A DNA stretch of 64,000 bases, from contig NC_132928.1 in NCBI RefSeq assembly GCF_047675955.1, positions 43,766,889 through 43,830,888 on the forward strand, given 5' to 3'. The notes beneath the pieces are model-generated. The model was not told the DNA's origin. It saw only the letters and a program-made list of their open reading frames with translations, and ran no database searches. The translations under genes were made by a program, and so were the position numbers. Each line of letters starts with the position of its first letter. Positions within the stretch are counted from its first letter, which is position 1. This DNA comes from Chlorocebus sabaeus. Lineage: Eukaryota > Chordata > Mammalia > Primates > Cercopithecidae. Positions 11,135 through 23,032 of the stretch are shown piece by piece.

Positions 11135-13555
11135 GGCAATAATTAATAGCCTACCAACCAAAAAAAGTCCAGGACCAGAGGGATTCACAACCGAATTCTA
11201 CCAGAGATACATGGAGGAGTTGGCACCATTCCTTCTGAAACTATTCCAATAAATAGAAAAAGAAGGAATCCTCCCTAACTCATTTTACAAGGCCAACATC
11301 ATCCTGATACCAAAGCCTGACAGAGATACAACAAAAAAACAGATTTTTTGATCAATATCCCTGATGAACATCGATGGAAAAATTCTCAATAAAACACTGG
11401 CAAAGTGAATCCAGCAGCACATCAAAAAGCTTATCCACCATGATCAAGTGGGCTTCACCCTGGGATGCAAGGCTAGTTCAACATACACAAATCAATAAAT
11501 GTAATCCAGCATATAAACAGAACCAAAGACAAAAACCACATGATTATCTCAATAGATGCAGAAAAGGCCTTTGACAAAATTCAACAACCCTTCATGCTAA
11601 AATCTCTCAATAAATTCGGTATTGATGGAACATATCTCAAAATAATAAGAGCTATTTATGACAAACCCACAGCCAATATCATACTGAATGGGCAAAAACT
11701 GGTAGCATTCCCTTTGAAAACTGGCACAAGACAGGGATGCTAACTCTCACCACTCCTATTCAACATAGTGTTGGAAGTTCTGGCTAGGGCAACCAGGCAA
11801 GAGAAAGAAATAAAGGGTATTCAATTAGGAAAAGAAGAAGTCAAATTGTCCCTGTTTGCAGATGACATGATTGTATATTTAGAAAACCCCATTGTCTCAG
11901 CCCAAAATGTCCTTCAGCTGATAAGAAACTTCAGCAAAGTCTCAGGATACAAAATCAATGTGCAAAAATCACAAGCATTCTTATACACCAGTAACAGACA
12001 AACAGAGAGCCAAATCATGAATGAACTCCCATTCACAATAGCTTCAAAGAGAATAAAATACCTAGAAATCCCACTTACAAGGGATGTAAAGGACCTCTTC
12101 AAGGAGAACTACAATCCACTGCTCAGTTAAATAAAAGAAGACACAAACAAATGGAAGAACATACCATGCTCATGGATAGGAATAATCAATACCGTGAAAA
12201 TGGCCATACTGCCCAAGGTAATTTATAGATTCAATGCCATCCCCATGAGGCTACCAATGACTTTCTTCACAGAATTGGAAGAAACTGCTTTAAAGTTCAT
12301 ATGGAACCAAAAAAGACCCCGCATTGCCAAGACAATCCTAAGTCAAAAGAATAAAGCTGGAGTCATCATGCTACCTGACTTCAAATTATACTACAAGGCT
12401 ACAGTAACCAAAAAAGCATGGTACTGGTACCAAAACAGAGATACAGACCAATGGAACACAAGAGAGCCCTCAGAAATAATACCACACATCTACAGCCATC
12501 TCATCTTTGACAAACCTGACAAAAACAAGAAATGGGGATAGGATTCCCTATTTAATCAATGGTGCTGGGAAAATTGGCTAGCCATAAGTAGAAAGTTGAA
12601 ACTGGATCCTCTCCTTACTCCTTATACAAAAATTAATTCAAGATGGATTAGAGACTTAAATGTTAGACCTAAAACCATAAAAACCCTAGAAGAAAACCTA
12701 GGTTATACCATTCAGGACACAGGCATAGGCAAGGACTTCATGTCTAAAACACCAAAAGCAATAGCAACAAAAGCCAAAATTGACAAATGGGATCTAATTA
12801 AACTAAAGAGCTTCTGCACAGCAAAAGAAACTACCATCCGAGTGAACAGGAAACCTAGAGAATGGGAGAAAATTTTTGCAAACTACTCATCTGACAAAGG
12901 GCTAATATCCAGAATCTATAATGAATTCAATCAAACTTACAAGAAAAAAACAAAAAACCCCATCAAAAAGTGGGCAAAGTATATGAACAGACACTTCAAA
13001 AGAAGACATTCATACAGCCAACAGACACATGAAAAAATGCTCATCATCACTTGCCATCAGAGAAATGCAAATCAAACCACAATGAGATACCATCTCACAC
13101 CAGTTAGAATGGTAATCATTAAAAAGTCAGGAAACAACAGGTGCTGGAGAGGATGTGGGGAAATAGGAACACTTTTACACTGTTGGTGGGACTGTAAACT
13201 AGTTCAATCATTGTGGAAAACAGTGTCCTCAAGGATCTAGAACTAGAAATACCATTTGACCCAGCCATCTCATTACTGGGATACACCGAAAGGATTATAA
13301 GTCATGCTGCTATAAGGACACATGCACACATATGTTTTCACATTAGCAAAGACTTGGAATCAACCCAAATGTCCATCAGTGACAGACTGGATTAAGAAAA
13401 TGTGGCACATATACACCATGGAATACTATGCAGCCATAAAAAAAGGATGAGTTCGTGTCCTTTGTAGGGACATGGATGCAGCTGGAAACCATCATTCTCA
13501 GCAAACTATCGCAAAAACAGAAAACCAAATGCATGTTCTCACTCATCGGTGGGAA
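11135..13555 (+). pseudogene. LINE-1 ORF2 remnant (RT and C-terminal part), decayed
   Basis: The remnant begins inside the RT domain (ORF2 peptide AIINSLPTKKSPGP) and lacks the endonuclease. Open pieces occur at 11540-11743, 11768-12130 (with the FADD box), 12194-12541 and 12596-13240, separated by stops and frameshifts. No functional product is possible. Confidence 0.85.
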
Positions 13556-13776
13556 TTGAACAATGAGATCACTTGGACACAGGAAGGGGAACATCACACA
13601 CCGGGTCCTATTGTGGAGAGGGGATCAGGGGGCGGGATAGCATTAGGAGATATACCTAATGTAAATGACAAGTTAATGAGTGCAGCACACCAACATGGCA
13701 CATGTATACATATGTAACAAACCTGCACATTGTTCACATGTACCCTAGAACTTAAATTATTTTAAAAAAAAACAAA

Positions 13777-13790
13777 AAAATTTCATTTAC
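13777..13790. repeat. Target-site duplication, right copy (L1 at 9771)
   Basis: AAAATTTCATTTAC follows the A-rich tail and pairs with 9757-9770. Confidence 0.8.
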
Positions 13791-14764
13791 TTTTTTCCCT
13801 CTTTGACATTCTTCTTTTTCTTTTTTATCTGCCATCTCTTTTATTTTTTTCTTGTATTTTGTCTCAGTTTCTTTCCTTATTCAGGCACAATATTCATTTA
13901 CACCTTGCAAGTGTATCAACCCACCTGCTTCATTCTCATATCAGTGTGTAAGTAAGGAAAAGGAATGAATCAACTGTAGTAGGAAACACACTCTCAATCT
14001 GAAATCTACATACATATTCTTCACAGTTAGCCAAAGCATGATACCTGTTTTACTTTTTTTTTCCATTTTAAGAACAAAAGCACTTTCACAAGTGAAATAA
14101 ATTTAAGCTTAAGAGATGCAGGTGAGCATTGATAAGGAGGAAATGGCACTATTTCCTGAATTATAATACTCAAAACTTCACTATATTATAATGCCTTTTA
14201 TCTCAGACAATCCCAGAAGGTTTAATCATTATAGAGCCCACTTTTCTGGGTGCCTGGGGGCATCATACAGAGTGAACAAGAGGATCTGAAATGAAAGAAC
14301 CCAAGTCCCATGGAAATAAGAGTCTTATTGAATCACCAAAATGTATTCATCACAGATCCTGGCAAAAATACAATAGGGCAGAGAAGGCTACTCAACAGCT
14401 TGGGAAAAATATTGCACCTATTGTTTAAATGCCTGGCTCTGGTGGGAAGCCAATGGTACCAATAGTACTTCTGTTTAACTTGGATGCTTGTATGGTTAAT
14501 CTTTCAGCAATGTTATTCTTTTTTAGAGAACATGTCTTTTCATGACTAATTTCTTCCAAAGGCTTTCATTTATAGATACAAATGATTTAAAAGCCTGCAT
14601 TAAATATAATTTCTTTGATTCAAGAAAGCTATTTGAACTTTGCATGAAGACAGTAACATTTAAAAAGGTAGATTTGGAAAGCAATTAAATTATATACAAA
14701 TCAAGCTAGATTCCATATCTACATTAAGTTTTAAGAAGATATAATCACTAATTAGGTAATGATA
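13791..14764. other. HMCN1 intron, no feature recognised
   Basis: AT-rich intronic sequence. I see no exon, no clear repeat family and no long open frame. The T-rich start follows the L1 insertion site. Confidence 0.6.
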
Positions 14765-14970
14765 AATGAATAACATTTATTGGGTTCTTACTATAAGCTC
14801 AACAATCCATGTAAAGTATCTAGCATTTGATCTTCACAATAACACCACTGCATAGGTGTTATTATTATCCCCATTTTAAGACTGAGAAAACTGAAGCCCA
14901 GAGGGTTTAGGAAATTTATCCACGTCACAAAGCTAGTCAGTGGCAGTGGTTGGGCCTCAACACAAACTCT
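14765..14970 (+). repeat. MIR SINE
   Basis: Diverged but recognisable order of MIR motifs: ATTATCCCCATTTTAAGACTG, GAGAAAACTGAAGCCCAGAG, then CAAAGCTAGTCAGTGGCAG. This is an ancient tRNA-derived SINE. Confidence 0.8.
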
Positions 14971-14990
14971 TATTAATTATTCAATCTGTG

Positions 14991-15303
14991 TTGTCCAATA
15001 GAAATACAATGCAAACTCACATATGTAATTTTAAATTTTTTAATGGCCACATTAAAAAATATGGAAAGTAACAGAGGAAATTAATTTTAATAATACATTT
15101 TACTTTGCCCAATATATCCAAAATATTATTTTGGATATAATCAATGTAAAGTTATTAATTAGATATATTACATTTTTCATATTAAGCTTTTGATATCTGG
15201 TGTGTATTTTACAACAGTGCATCTTAGTTTGGACTAGCTACATTTCAAGCACTCAATAGCCTCATGTGGCTTGTGGCTACCATATTAGACAGCGTAACAC
15301 TAG
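14991..15303. mobile_element. Ancient hAT-type DNA transposon (MER family, not named)
   Basis: The start TGTTGTCCAATAGAAATAC and the end ATATTAGACAGCGTAACAC form imperfect terminal inverted repeats around a TGTCCAATA core. The interior (TGGCCACATTAAAAAATATG..., CAATAGCCTCATGTGGCTTG) matches a common mammalian non-autonomous element. I am not certain of its family name. It contains a 27-nt palindrome at 15113-15139. Confidence 0.6.
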
Positions 15304-16268
15304 ACCATTCATTCATTTAGCAAATAATTCTTGAGACTTGCTATGTATCAGACATTAAAGTAGGGAACATGCAAAACAAAAGCCTGCTCTTACCGAGTTT
15401 AAATTCCTGGGAAAGAAATAGATCATAAGTAAATAAACCTATAATTAAGCAATCAAATATTAGATAGTGATGTGTGCTGTGAAAACAAGAGAGTAAGTAG
15501 GTGACTGCTTTTAATTGGGAAGATCGTAAGAGAAGGAGACATTTTAAGAGGTATCTGAACTTTCCTTGAGCATCATACACCATGGAAAGACAGAAGACAG
15601 TGCAGTGAGCACTACAGGTCTATTGAGTTCTATTCCTTTCTATTGTATAAATCTTTGTGCTAGAAACATAATATTCATGTGCCTACCTCTGACTCCACGG
15701 GTAAAAATTAAAATGAATTTGGCAATCACATTCCTCAGAAGAGGCTGATAATGTTAGGGAAAAAAGAGCTACATTTATTTGGTAGGGACATAGCTGGGAG
15801 AAAATAGTAGCACAAACACATAAGGTATTTAAAAGATAATCACATGGTCAGGATAAAGGCCATGATGGAATTAAAATAGAATAATTGAATTGTCTGCATA
15901 TCATCAACTTTGTTCTATTTCATAAATTTCTATACGTTTTGAAGTTTGTTCTGTTCCTTTCAAAGATGCAGACATTTGGTTTGTATATATGCTAACCAAT
16001 TGGGAAATTCTTGCTCTCTTTAAGTGAGATTATATAAAAATCACTAGATCCTTTGAAGAAATCCGTATTTAATTTAAAAAGGCATTAAAATTTGATCCAA
16101 TATTCTAGCCTTTTAAAACACATGAAGACAGGCTCCTTCTTCTCTTGAAGTATGTAGTATTCCAAATTATTCAGTAATAAACAAGAGAGTAGTTACCAGT
16201 AGAGTAAATCCTGCTTTTCAACTTAAAATGAGAGCTGACAATAAAAAGCATAAGAAAATCACACTTAC
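15304..16268. other. HMCN1 intron with a probable ancient repeat at 15320-15560
   Basis: 15320-15560 resembles a common old interspersed repeat (the TATGTATCAGACATTAAAGTA and GTTTAAATTCCTGGG type), but I cannot name the family. The remainder to exon 16269-16423 shows nothing recognisable. Confidence 0.4.
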
Positions 16269-16423
16269 TATAGACAGTTAGTTTTATATCCTTGGCTTGT
16301 TTGCCAGCTGCATTAGACACAGTACATTGGTAGCGCCCTTTGTCACTTCTCCGTGCATTCTTCAAACGTAAGACTTGTCCTCTGTCTAGAAGTTCAACAT
16401 TAGTATCACCCAAAAATAAAGGC
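16269..16423 (-). CDS. HMCN1: HMCN1 exon: second half of Ig domain ~12
   Basis: This 155-nt exon encodes (K)PLFLGDTNVELLDRGQVLR, then LKNARRSDKGRYQCTVSNAA and GKQAKDIKLTVY, with the second cysteine in RYQC. It ends phase 1 (TATA|GTAAGT). It is the last HMCN1 exon in the window in gene direction. The next Ig exon was not found in 1-16268, so that intron exceeds 16 kb, swollen by the L1 nest. Confidence 0.96.
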
Positions 16424-17090
16424 CTAGAAAAAATAAAATTTTATTTTATTATTCCATGGGTCTATTTTCAGTTTTCCATATTTCTTATTTATCACAACAA
16501 AAATCATTAGTACAAGTTAAAAATACAAGTGAAAGTTAATTTAAAAAATAAAACGATATGATTAGCACTCCTGTTCGGAAGAATGAAAGTTTTAAACCAC
16601 TTTTCTAACGGAAGTTAGATAATCATAAATATCTCTTTGACATGAAAAGTTTCTCCATTTCAAACTTAAATTATTTAACAATATTAATAGAAATCCAGTA
16701 GTGTCATTATTTGTTTTATTCATTCATCCATTCTTATTCATTTTTTAGTTTTTTTAATTTTATTTTTTGGTTTGCATAGCTAAAATTTCTAACATTATCT
16801 GGAAAAGAATAATTAAGAGTTTTAAACATTACAGTATAGGAACTTTGGACCAAATAATATTATTTTTAAATAATATCATTATAATATCTAGAAGAGCATT
16901 CACAATATCATGAATGGTTATTTTTACTAGAGGAAATAATCATGCCAACTTCTCTAAAAATAAATATCATAATAAATACAAACGCTTACATAATTATAAA
17001 TATTGAAAGATATTTATGTCAAAGAAGCTCGTATATGGTTGTCAAGGAAGTCTTTTTCTACTATACAGAGTCATTTGCTGAACACTATAA

Positions 17091-17122
17091 TTTATGTAAT
17101 TGGCAGTTTATGTAATTGGCAG
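17091..17122. repeat. 16-bp tandem duplication
   Basis: TTTATGTAATTGGCAG occurs twice in direct succession with no spacer. This is an isolated slippage-type duplication in the intron. Confidence 0.8.
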
Positions 17123-17427
17123 CAGATTTATTTTAAAATTTGGTTGTTAAAGTCTATGATATCCTAAGACTCATACCTTTGAAGTCCATCAGTCTTTTTC
17201 AGGAATATCCATAGCTAGTTTTTTAGAAGTTGCAAAGACTTAGCCACATAATGATTAATTAAATGCATTGCCATATTCATAAGACACTAGTAAGACTACA
17301 AAATTAAATGACAAACATTTCACTTCCTATGGTAGTATATTTCATTATTTCTTAGTATGACACTTTGTACATAGCTCTCAAAAGTTAAGAGAATAAAGTA
17401 CCTTTATTCAGTGCATTTTAAGTTTTT

Positions 17428-17726
17428 TGTTTTTTTTTTCTTTGAGACGAAGTCTCGCTCTTGTCGCCCAGGCTGGAGTTCTATGGAGCTAGCTTGGCTC
17501 ACTGTAACCTCTGCCTCCTGGGTTCAAGCAATTCTCCTGCCTTACCCTCCCAAGTAGCTGGGATTACAGGTGCCTGCCACCACACCCAGCTAATTTTTGT
17601 AGTTTTAGTAGAGACGGGGTTTCACCATGTTTGCCAGGCTGGTCTCAAACTCCTGACCTCAGGTGATACACCTGCCTCAGCCTCCCAAAGTTCTGGGATT
17701 ACAGGCATAAGCCACCGCACCTGGCC
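17428..17726 (-). mobile_element. Alu (AluS-like), minus strand
   Basis: A complete dimeric Alu in reverse orientation, from the poly-T at 17428 to CACCTGGCC at 17726. It is flanked by a 15-bp target duplication GCATTTTAAGTTTTT (17413-17427 and 17727-17741). Confidence 0.93.
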
Positions 17727-17929
17727 GCATTTTAAGTTTTTAAAGAAATACTTGATAATATGCTACTCAAATTTAAGTAACTTTGAAACTTTTATTGATT
17801 GTTAATTGTGCAAGTGACAAAAAATTTTAAACAAAAAAGCATTATGATGAGAAAAATTCTCCTTGGTCTATGACCCCTAATGTGAGTCTGCTTTCGAGAC
17901 TTCTTCTCTTTATCAGTTTGATTTGTATT

Positions 17930-18690
17930 CTTCCACATTTTTTACATTTATGAACATTTTTGTTTTTAACAAAATTATAAACATTTTTGTTTTTGTTTTA
18001 CATTTATAAACAATTTAAACAATTAAAATTGTTTATAAACATTTATAAACAAAAATGTTTATAAATATACTCCCAAAGATATCTAAAGTTTTAATATATC
18101 AATGGTATCAGGTTATTGTTCTGCTTTTCTTTCACTCTACAACAGGTATGGAGATATTTTTGGTACACATAGCTTGATCTTACTATTTTTAATTGATGCA
18201 CAGTGTTCCATAATATGACTATGCCATAAAGTATCTACCTATTCTCCCAATGTTGGATTTTAGCCAGCTTTCACTTTTTTGCCGTCACAGTGTCACAGTG
18301 AATATCAATATACAAGCCTCTCTGTGGATATGCATGACTACTTCCATCTCTGGGATACTGCATCACAGTGTATGTGCATTAAATTTTAATAGATATCAAC
18401 AAGTTGCCTTTTAAGGTACTAATCTACATCTTCCCTGTCAGAGCACTATATCTTGATTTCCCATACTCTAGTCAACACTTGATAATTTCAAACCTTTATG
18501 TTTTTGCCTATATGACCTGTAAATAACAAAATTTTATTATTCATCAAATTATTGATGGTATCTTTTAATATGTTTATTGCCTTAGTATACTTTGTCTGTT
18601 CATATCCTCCATATATTTTCTCTGTTGCTGTTTGTATTTATTAGTGATTTATAAAAAGCTTGGATACAATCTTTTATTTTATATACCAAA
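17930..18690 (-). mobile_element. Ancient LINE-1 (L1M-type) 3' fragment, antisense
   Basis: Several stretches resemble the antisense of old L1 ORF2/3' sequence (for example GTGTTCCATAATATGACTATG and ATTTTAATAGATATCAACAAG). It is heavily diverged and the limits are approximate. An imperfect hairpin (17977-18062) lies at its start. Confidence 0.55.
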
Positions 18691-19274
18691 AATCTTGACT
18701 ATTTTCTACTTAGACCTTAGATATCTGCTCCCAGAAACTGTAAAACACAAACTGTAACCACCATTTGAGAAATAAATTCTCACAACCAATACAGACCACT
18801 GCAGCCACTTCTATGTAGGCACACCTCAGCAGCCCTTGAGATCTGGAGTTGGAGAAACATCTGTAGTTCCTTTTTGCCGGTACACAGAACTAGCTTAGTA
18901 TTCATCTCACTGTCATAAAAACATTTTCCTTTTTAATAAGTAAATTCCATGTAAAGAGAAAATCATCTCACATTTGGATCTTGTATTTTTCACTGTTAGC
19001 CTTTAGACAGAGGATATTTAGTGTATATTAAATTTGAGTTTCTCTACGTTTCTAAAATGAATTCCCAACATTTATAGGGAGCTTTGAATCCACAAGAATG
19101 AAAAATATTACAAGACTTTTAGACTAGTTTTTGAGCAATATTGTTTTTCCTGTATGCTCATTTAATAATATTCTATGTAATAAAATAATTAAGAGGGAGA
19201 AAGTCCACATGCATTTTTATACACCTTTTTCCTATCAATTGAACCCTTGCAACAAATACAGAAAAGATACTCAC
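18691..19274. other. HMCN1 intron, nothing recognised
   Basis: Unassigned intronic sequence upstream (in plus coordinates) of the exon at 19275-19401. Confidence 0.5.
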
Positions 19275-19401
19275 TTGCCGTCTTTGAACCAATGAATATC
19301 AGGAAAGGGAGTGCCTTTGACCTGGCATTCAAGGGCGACGTCATGGTTGAGGACAACTGAGACTTCATTTGGGAAGTTGGTACCTATTATGGTGGGTGGA
19401 A
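19275..19401 (-). CDS. HMCN1: HMCN1 exon: first half of Ig domain ~12
   Basis: This 127-nt exon encodes (V)PPTIIGTNFPNEVSVVLNH, then DVALECQVKGTPFPDIHWFK and DG. The first cysteine is in LEC and Trp in IHW. It ends phase 2 (GGCAA|GTGAGT), and the Lys codon is finished by the first base of the next exon. The acceptor AG is at 19402-19403. Confidence 0.96.
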
Positions 19402-21367
19402 CTTGAACAAAGACAGTGTATTATGAAACTCTGTTACTCAGCAAAAAGAGCAGGCATGGGGTTAGAAAGCAGTCAATGATTTCTACAGTATTTAACAAGA
19501 TCTTAATGTCAAACATAAAATACCACACAACACTTTTTCATATCATTTCTGTGTACCCAAATGATAAATTTAAATGTAGAAACATATTTATAAAATATTT
19601 GCTAGCAAGACAATTACCTGCAAGAATTATGATAGTATAGGATTCATTTTTGGGTGTATTAAACTCATATGCAAAAGTAGCTTAGAATGTAAGTGATCAG
19701 TGATGCTTATATAATGTAATTTGCTACCGTGATACATTTGGATAATGAATGACAATTAACATCACTCTTATAATGTTCAAACATATACTGTTGTGTTACT
19801 TGAAATATATTACCTTTGTCTTTTAAACAACTAAGATGGTAAATTTGGTATGCAATATAACATGAAAAATAATGTGCTAGTTTTTATTCTTGGGATTATC
19901 AAGCTTATTAAAGAGCTTCTGGATACTTCTCGGTCTAGTCATCCCTCCTCACACCATGTTAAAGTGTTTGGTCTTCATCCTCAGAAAAATGACCAGCCAC
20001 TAAAGGATTTCAGTAGGGGAGGAGTGGGGTGTAATCATATTTGTGTTTTAAGACCACATGCTCTTAAGTGAAGAATGAATTACAGTAGCAAGAAGTGGAT
20101 TCAGGTGAGCCCTTAGGCTATTACATTAATTCAGCTCATGAATGATGATAGACTTTCACAGAAGGATGAAAAGACGTAGATCACCAAAGAATTAGGAAGT
20201 AGACATAACAGGAAATATATAGATTTGAAATGTTGGGGAGAAGGTAGTAGTGAGAACCTGGAGGTTCTGGAATAAGCATGTGAGTGGATGGAGGTATCAG
20301 TCCCTAGAATGGGGATCTTGAAGGCAACCAGAACTGGCTTTCACTGGGACCTTTTTGTTTGATATAAAACTAAGATATTCAAGTCACAATACTATGGAGA
20401 AAATTAGCTATCTATCCCTAGGCTCAGGGAAGAAGTCTGAATTGGAGATAAAAATTTGGGAGTCATCAGCACACAGATGGAATTAAGTCAAGGGAGCAGA
20501 TGAGTACCAGGAGAAATAATGTCAATAAGACTCATGATAACAATGATTTCTTAATTTGTTTTTATAACTTATACTTAAATATAATAATGGTAATTTTGTG
20601 GAAAGAAAAATTTCAGGCTTTGAGAAGCCTAATGGGAGGAATTATTTTTATGTTATAGCTGTTTATGAATATAATTTTTATGCAGTATCATTCCTCCACC
20701 TCACTTCTACTCAAGACTTACAAATTATGTGCCCATTGTAAGGAGCAAAATATTGAAAATGGAGAAAGTCATTTTTTCACAAAGTGAACTTTAAATGGCA
20801 AATATAATTTCACAAACTAAAATTATAAAATTTTAAATTTATGATTACCATTAAAATGTCTCACATCCTAATTTACTACAGCTGCTACCTACTTAATTAG
20901 AATCAGGACTGACTTAGTTACAAGAGTCAATTAGAATGCAGGGGAAAGGGGATTTACTACCTTCTGTTCAAGTACAGCCTAGCAGCTTCAGGATGTATAC
21001 AGCATTAATGTGATATATTCTGCATCACCCTGTTGTAGCCACTTCCCAAAGAATATCCTGCCTACTTAACCAGAGAAATTGACAAGAGTAATAATTTCTT
21101 ATTTTACACAATATAGCAGTACCACTTTTGAGTATTTGATACTATTGTATATATGATTCAAAGGCATCTCTCTATTATAAATAATGAAACTCTTCAAAAT
21201 TTCTATATCATATGGTTCTGGTTAACAAATAATAAGGACAAAAATAATAGAATGAAACTATATTTTTTTCTGTCAATTTATCTTTTTCTCTTTTTCATAT
21301 AGTCAGCTCTATTTTAGGTAAGAAATGCCTCTGAATTGTAGTTTTTTAAAAGGATGTTATTTATTAC
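19402..21367. other. HMCN1 intron; possible ancient repeat at 20100-20520
   Basis: 20100-20520 has phrases of a widespread, very old interspersed repeat (ATTGGAGATAAAAATTTGGGA, GTCATCAGCACACAGATGG), but I cannot name it safely. The rest is unassigned AT-rich intron. Confidence 0.45.
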
Positions 21368-21515
21368 CAAGCACATCAATGTTAAAGTACTTCTGAGAAG
21401 TGCCTGCAATATTAATTGCTTTGCAGGAGTATCTTCCTGCATCCTCTGGAGTGGCTTTGAAGAACTTCAGTATCTTCCCATTGTTCACAATCTGAACAGT
21501 GCTGCTTTCAGTCAC
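21368..21515 (-). CDS. HMCN1: HMCN1 exon: second half of Ig domain ~11
   Basis: This 148-nt exon encodes VTESSTVQIVNNGKILKFFK, then ATPEDAGRYSCKAINIAGTS and QKYFNIDVL, with the second cysteine in RYSC. The acceptor is AAAG and the donor CTTG|GTAATA. It ends phase 1. Confidence 0.96.
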
Positions 21516-21680
21516 CTTTAAGGGCCAAAATAGTCAGTGTTATTTCCAATCCTAATAAAAATGCGTAATTAAAAAATGAAGTAGAAAGTTTATTTTATTA
21601 GTAGTAAGAAATGAACATCTGAACAACTTACTTCAGATGCAGAGGCAAGGAATTACACATATTTGGATGACTCTATTTAC

Positions 21681-21811
21681 CTGGACATTATCTTTATACC
21701 ACATAATGATGGGAGATGGAGTGCCTTCCACTTCACAAAAGAGATTGGTCAGCTGATTTAACAACACTGACACATTTGTAACTTGTTCTTTATCTTTAAT
21801 TACTGGAGGAA
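21681..21811 (-). CDS. HMCN1: HMCN1 exon: first half of Ig domain ~11
   Basis: This 131-nt exon encodes (V)PPVIKDKEQVTNVSVLLNQ, then LTNLFCEVEGTPSPIIMWYK and DNVQ. The first cysteine is in LFC and Trp in IMW. The split is phase 0 (CCAG|GTAAAT). The intron to its partner exon is only 165 bp (21516-21680), the shortest here. Confidence 0.96.
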
Positions 21812-22492
21812 CTGCAAAAAGAGAGGAGTCATAGCTAGGTAGTTTTATAATAAATATTATTTATAGAGATTCTTTATAATGGCCATACAGCAAATTCTGA
21901 AATATTTGATGGCTAGAAAAGCTAGACATATTTAAGCATATGCTTTGTTACAAAATTAAAAAGTTTTGACCAATGTATTCATAATAACAACCCTTACTCA
22001 ATTTTTACTTTATTATTTCAAGGTTTTAAATTTAGGATGAAATTTGGGATAAGCTTAAGGGAGAATCTATTTTTATTCCACATATTACTCAAAATAAAAG
22101 CTTATGGGGTCTTAATTAAGTCACATGAGACTCACTACTTTGTTGATGAGGGTGAATATTGCCCAGTGTCTAAAGAAACCAATATTCATCAAATTTTAAA
22201 ATATATATACACTTTCACTTATGCAAAATGGCATATATGCAGTATTTTCATTAAAGGTTAATAAAAACAACTGTTAATAATCTACATGCTCATCATTAAT
22301 AGAGGAAGGTCAAATAAATGTGTATGTATACAATGTGATGCTATAGAGTTAGGAACATTAAATAAAATCCAAGCTAGATTGTTTAATGAGACAGAGAAGG
22401 TGAAAAATGTGAATATAATGTTCTATTATATGTGTACATTTTATAAATAAAAAGAGGATAAAACATTGTATTTGTATATTCATAAAATATCT

Positions 22493-22525
<33 letters not shown>

Positions 22526-22837
22526 ACACACACACACACACAGATAACTTTCCTTTATCCCAAATAGAGGATAAGTAGATGGCTCAGCTCAGGGTCAGGA
22601 GACTTTTTATCATGTATCTTTTTCTACCATTTGAATTTTGAATGATGTAAAGTCACAATAAGAAATTACATGAAAGTTTAAATCCAATAATAAATTCAAT
22701 CAGAGCACCAGATTTCTGTTTGGTACTACTGCTATTCACATTAATATTAAATGATACCACACTGAGAGAATAATTTAAACATTTAAGAACGGGAGACTGA
22801 CAAACGTAGTCAGTTACATGATTTTAGCAATATTTAC
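21812..22837. other. HMCN1 intron with a CA microsatellite
   Basis: The only clear feature of this intron is the (CA)n tract near 22494-22541. The remainder is AT-rich and unassigned. Confidence 0.6.
22494..22541. repeat. (CA)n microsatellite
   Basis: About 24 CA units interrupted once by TA. Likely polymorphic. Confidence 0.95.
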
Positions 22838-23032
22838 CATGGACTTTGAGGTTATATTTTCTTTCTGTAGTTCCAGCTTCATTGACTGCCACACAGATGT
22901 ACTCCCCATTGTCATAGGGTGTAACAGAAGCAATAACCAGCAATGTGCCATCTTCCAAGATAGAAATGCCAGGCTCTCTGCCTGTCAATTCTCTACCATT
23001 GTGTAACCATTTGATGGTTGGTTTAGGGGTAC
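22838..23032 (-). CDS. HMCN1: HMCN1 exon: second part of Ig domain ~10
   Basis: This 195-nt exon encodes (G)TPKPTIKWLHNGRELTGRE, then PGISILEDGTLLVIASVTPY and DNGEYICVAVNEAGTTERKY ending NLKVH. It has the core Trp (IKW) and the second cysteine (EYIC). The donor is CATG|GTAAAT and it ends phase 1. Confidence 0.96.

Larger units (their letters stand above)
9771..13776 (+). mobile_element. LINE-1 with a 2.1-kb internal deletion
   Basis: This plus-strand L1 has a nearly complete 5' UTR (starting GGAATAGGAACAGC, a few bases short), the first third of ORF1 (ATG at 10785), and then a direct jump at 11134/11135 into ORF2. From there it runs through the RT and C-terminal regions to the 3' UTR and an A-rich tail. 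Relative to the copy at 835, the bases equivalent to 2201-4305 (2105 bp) are missing. A 14-bp near-perfect target duplication flanks it, so it inserted as a unit. Stops and frameshifts are frequent, so it is older than the copy at 835. Confidence 0.93.
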
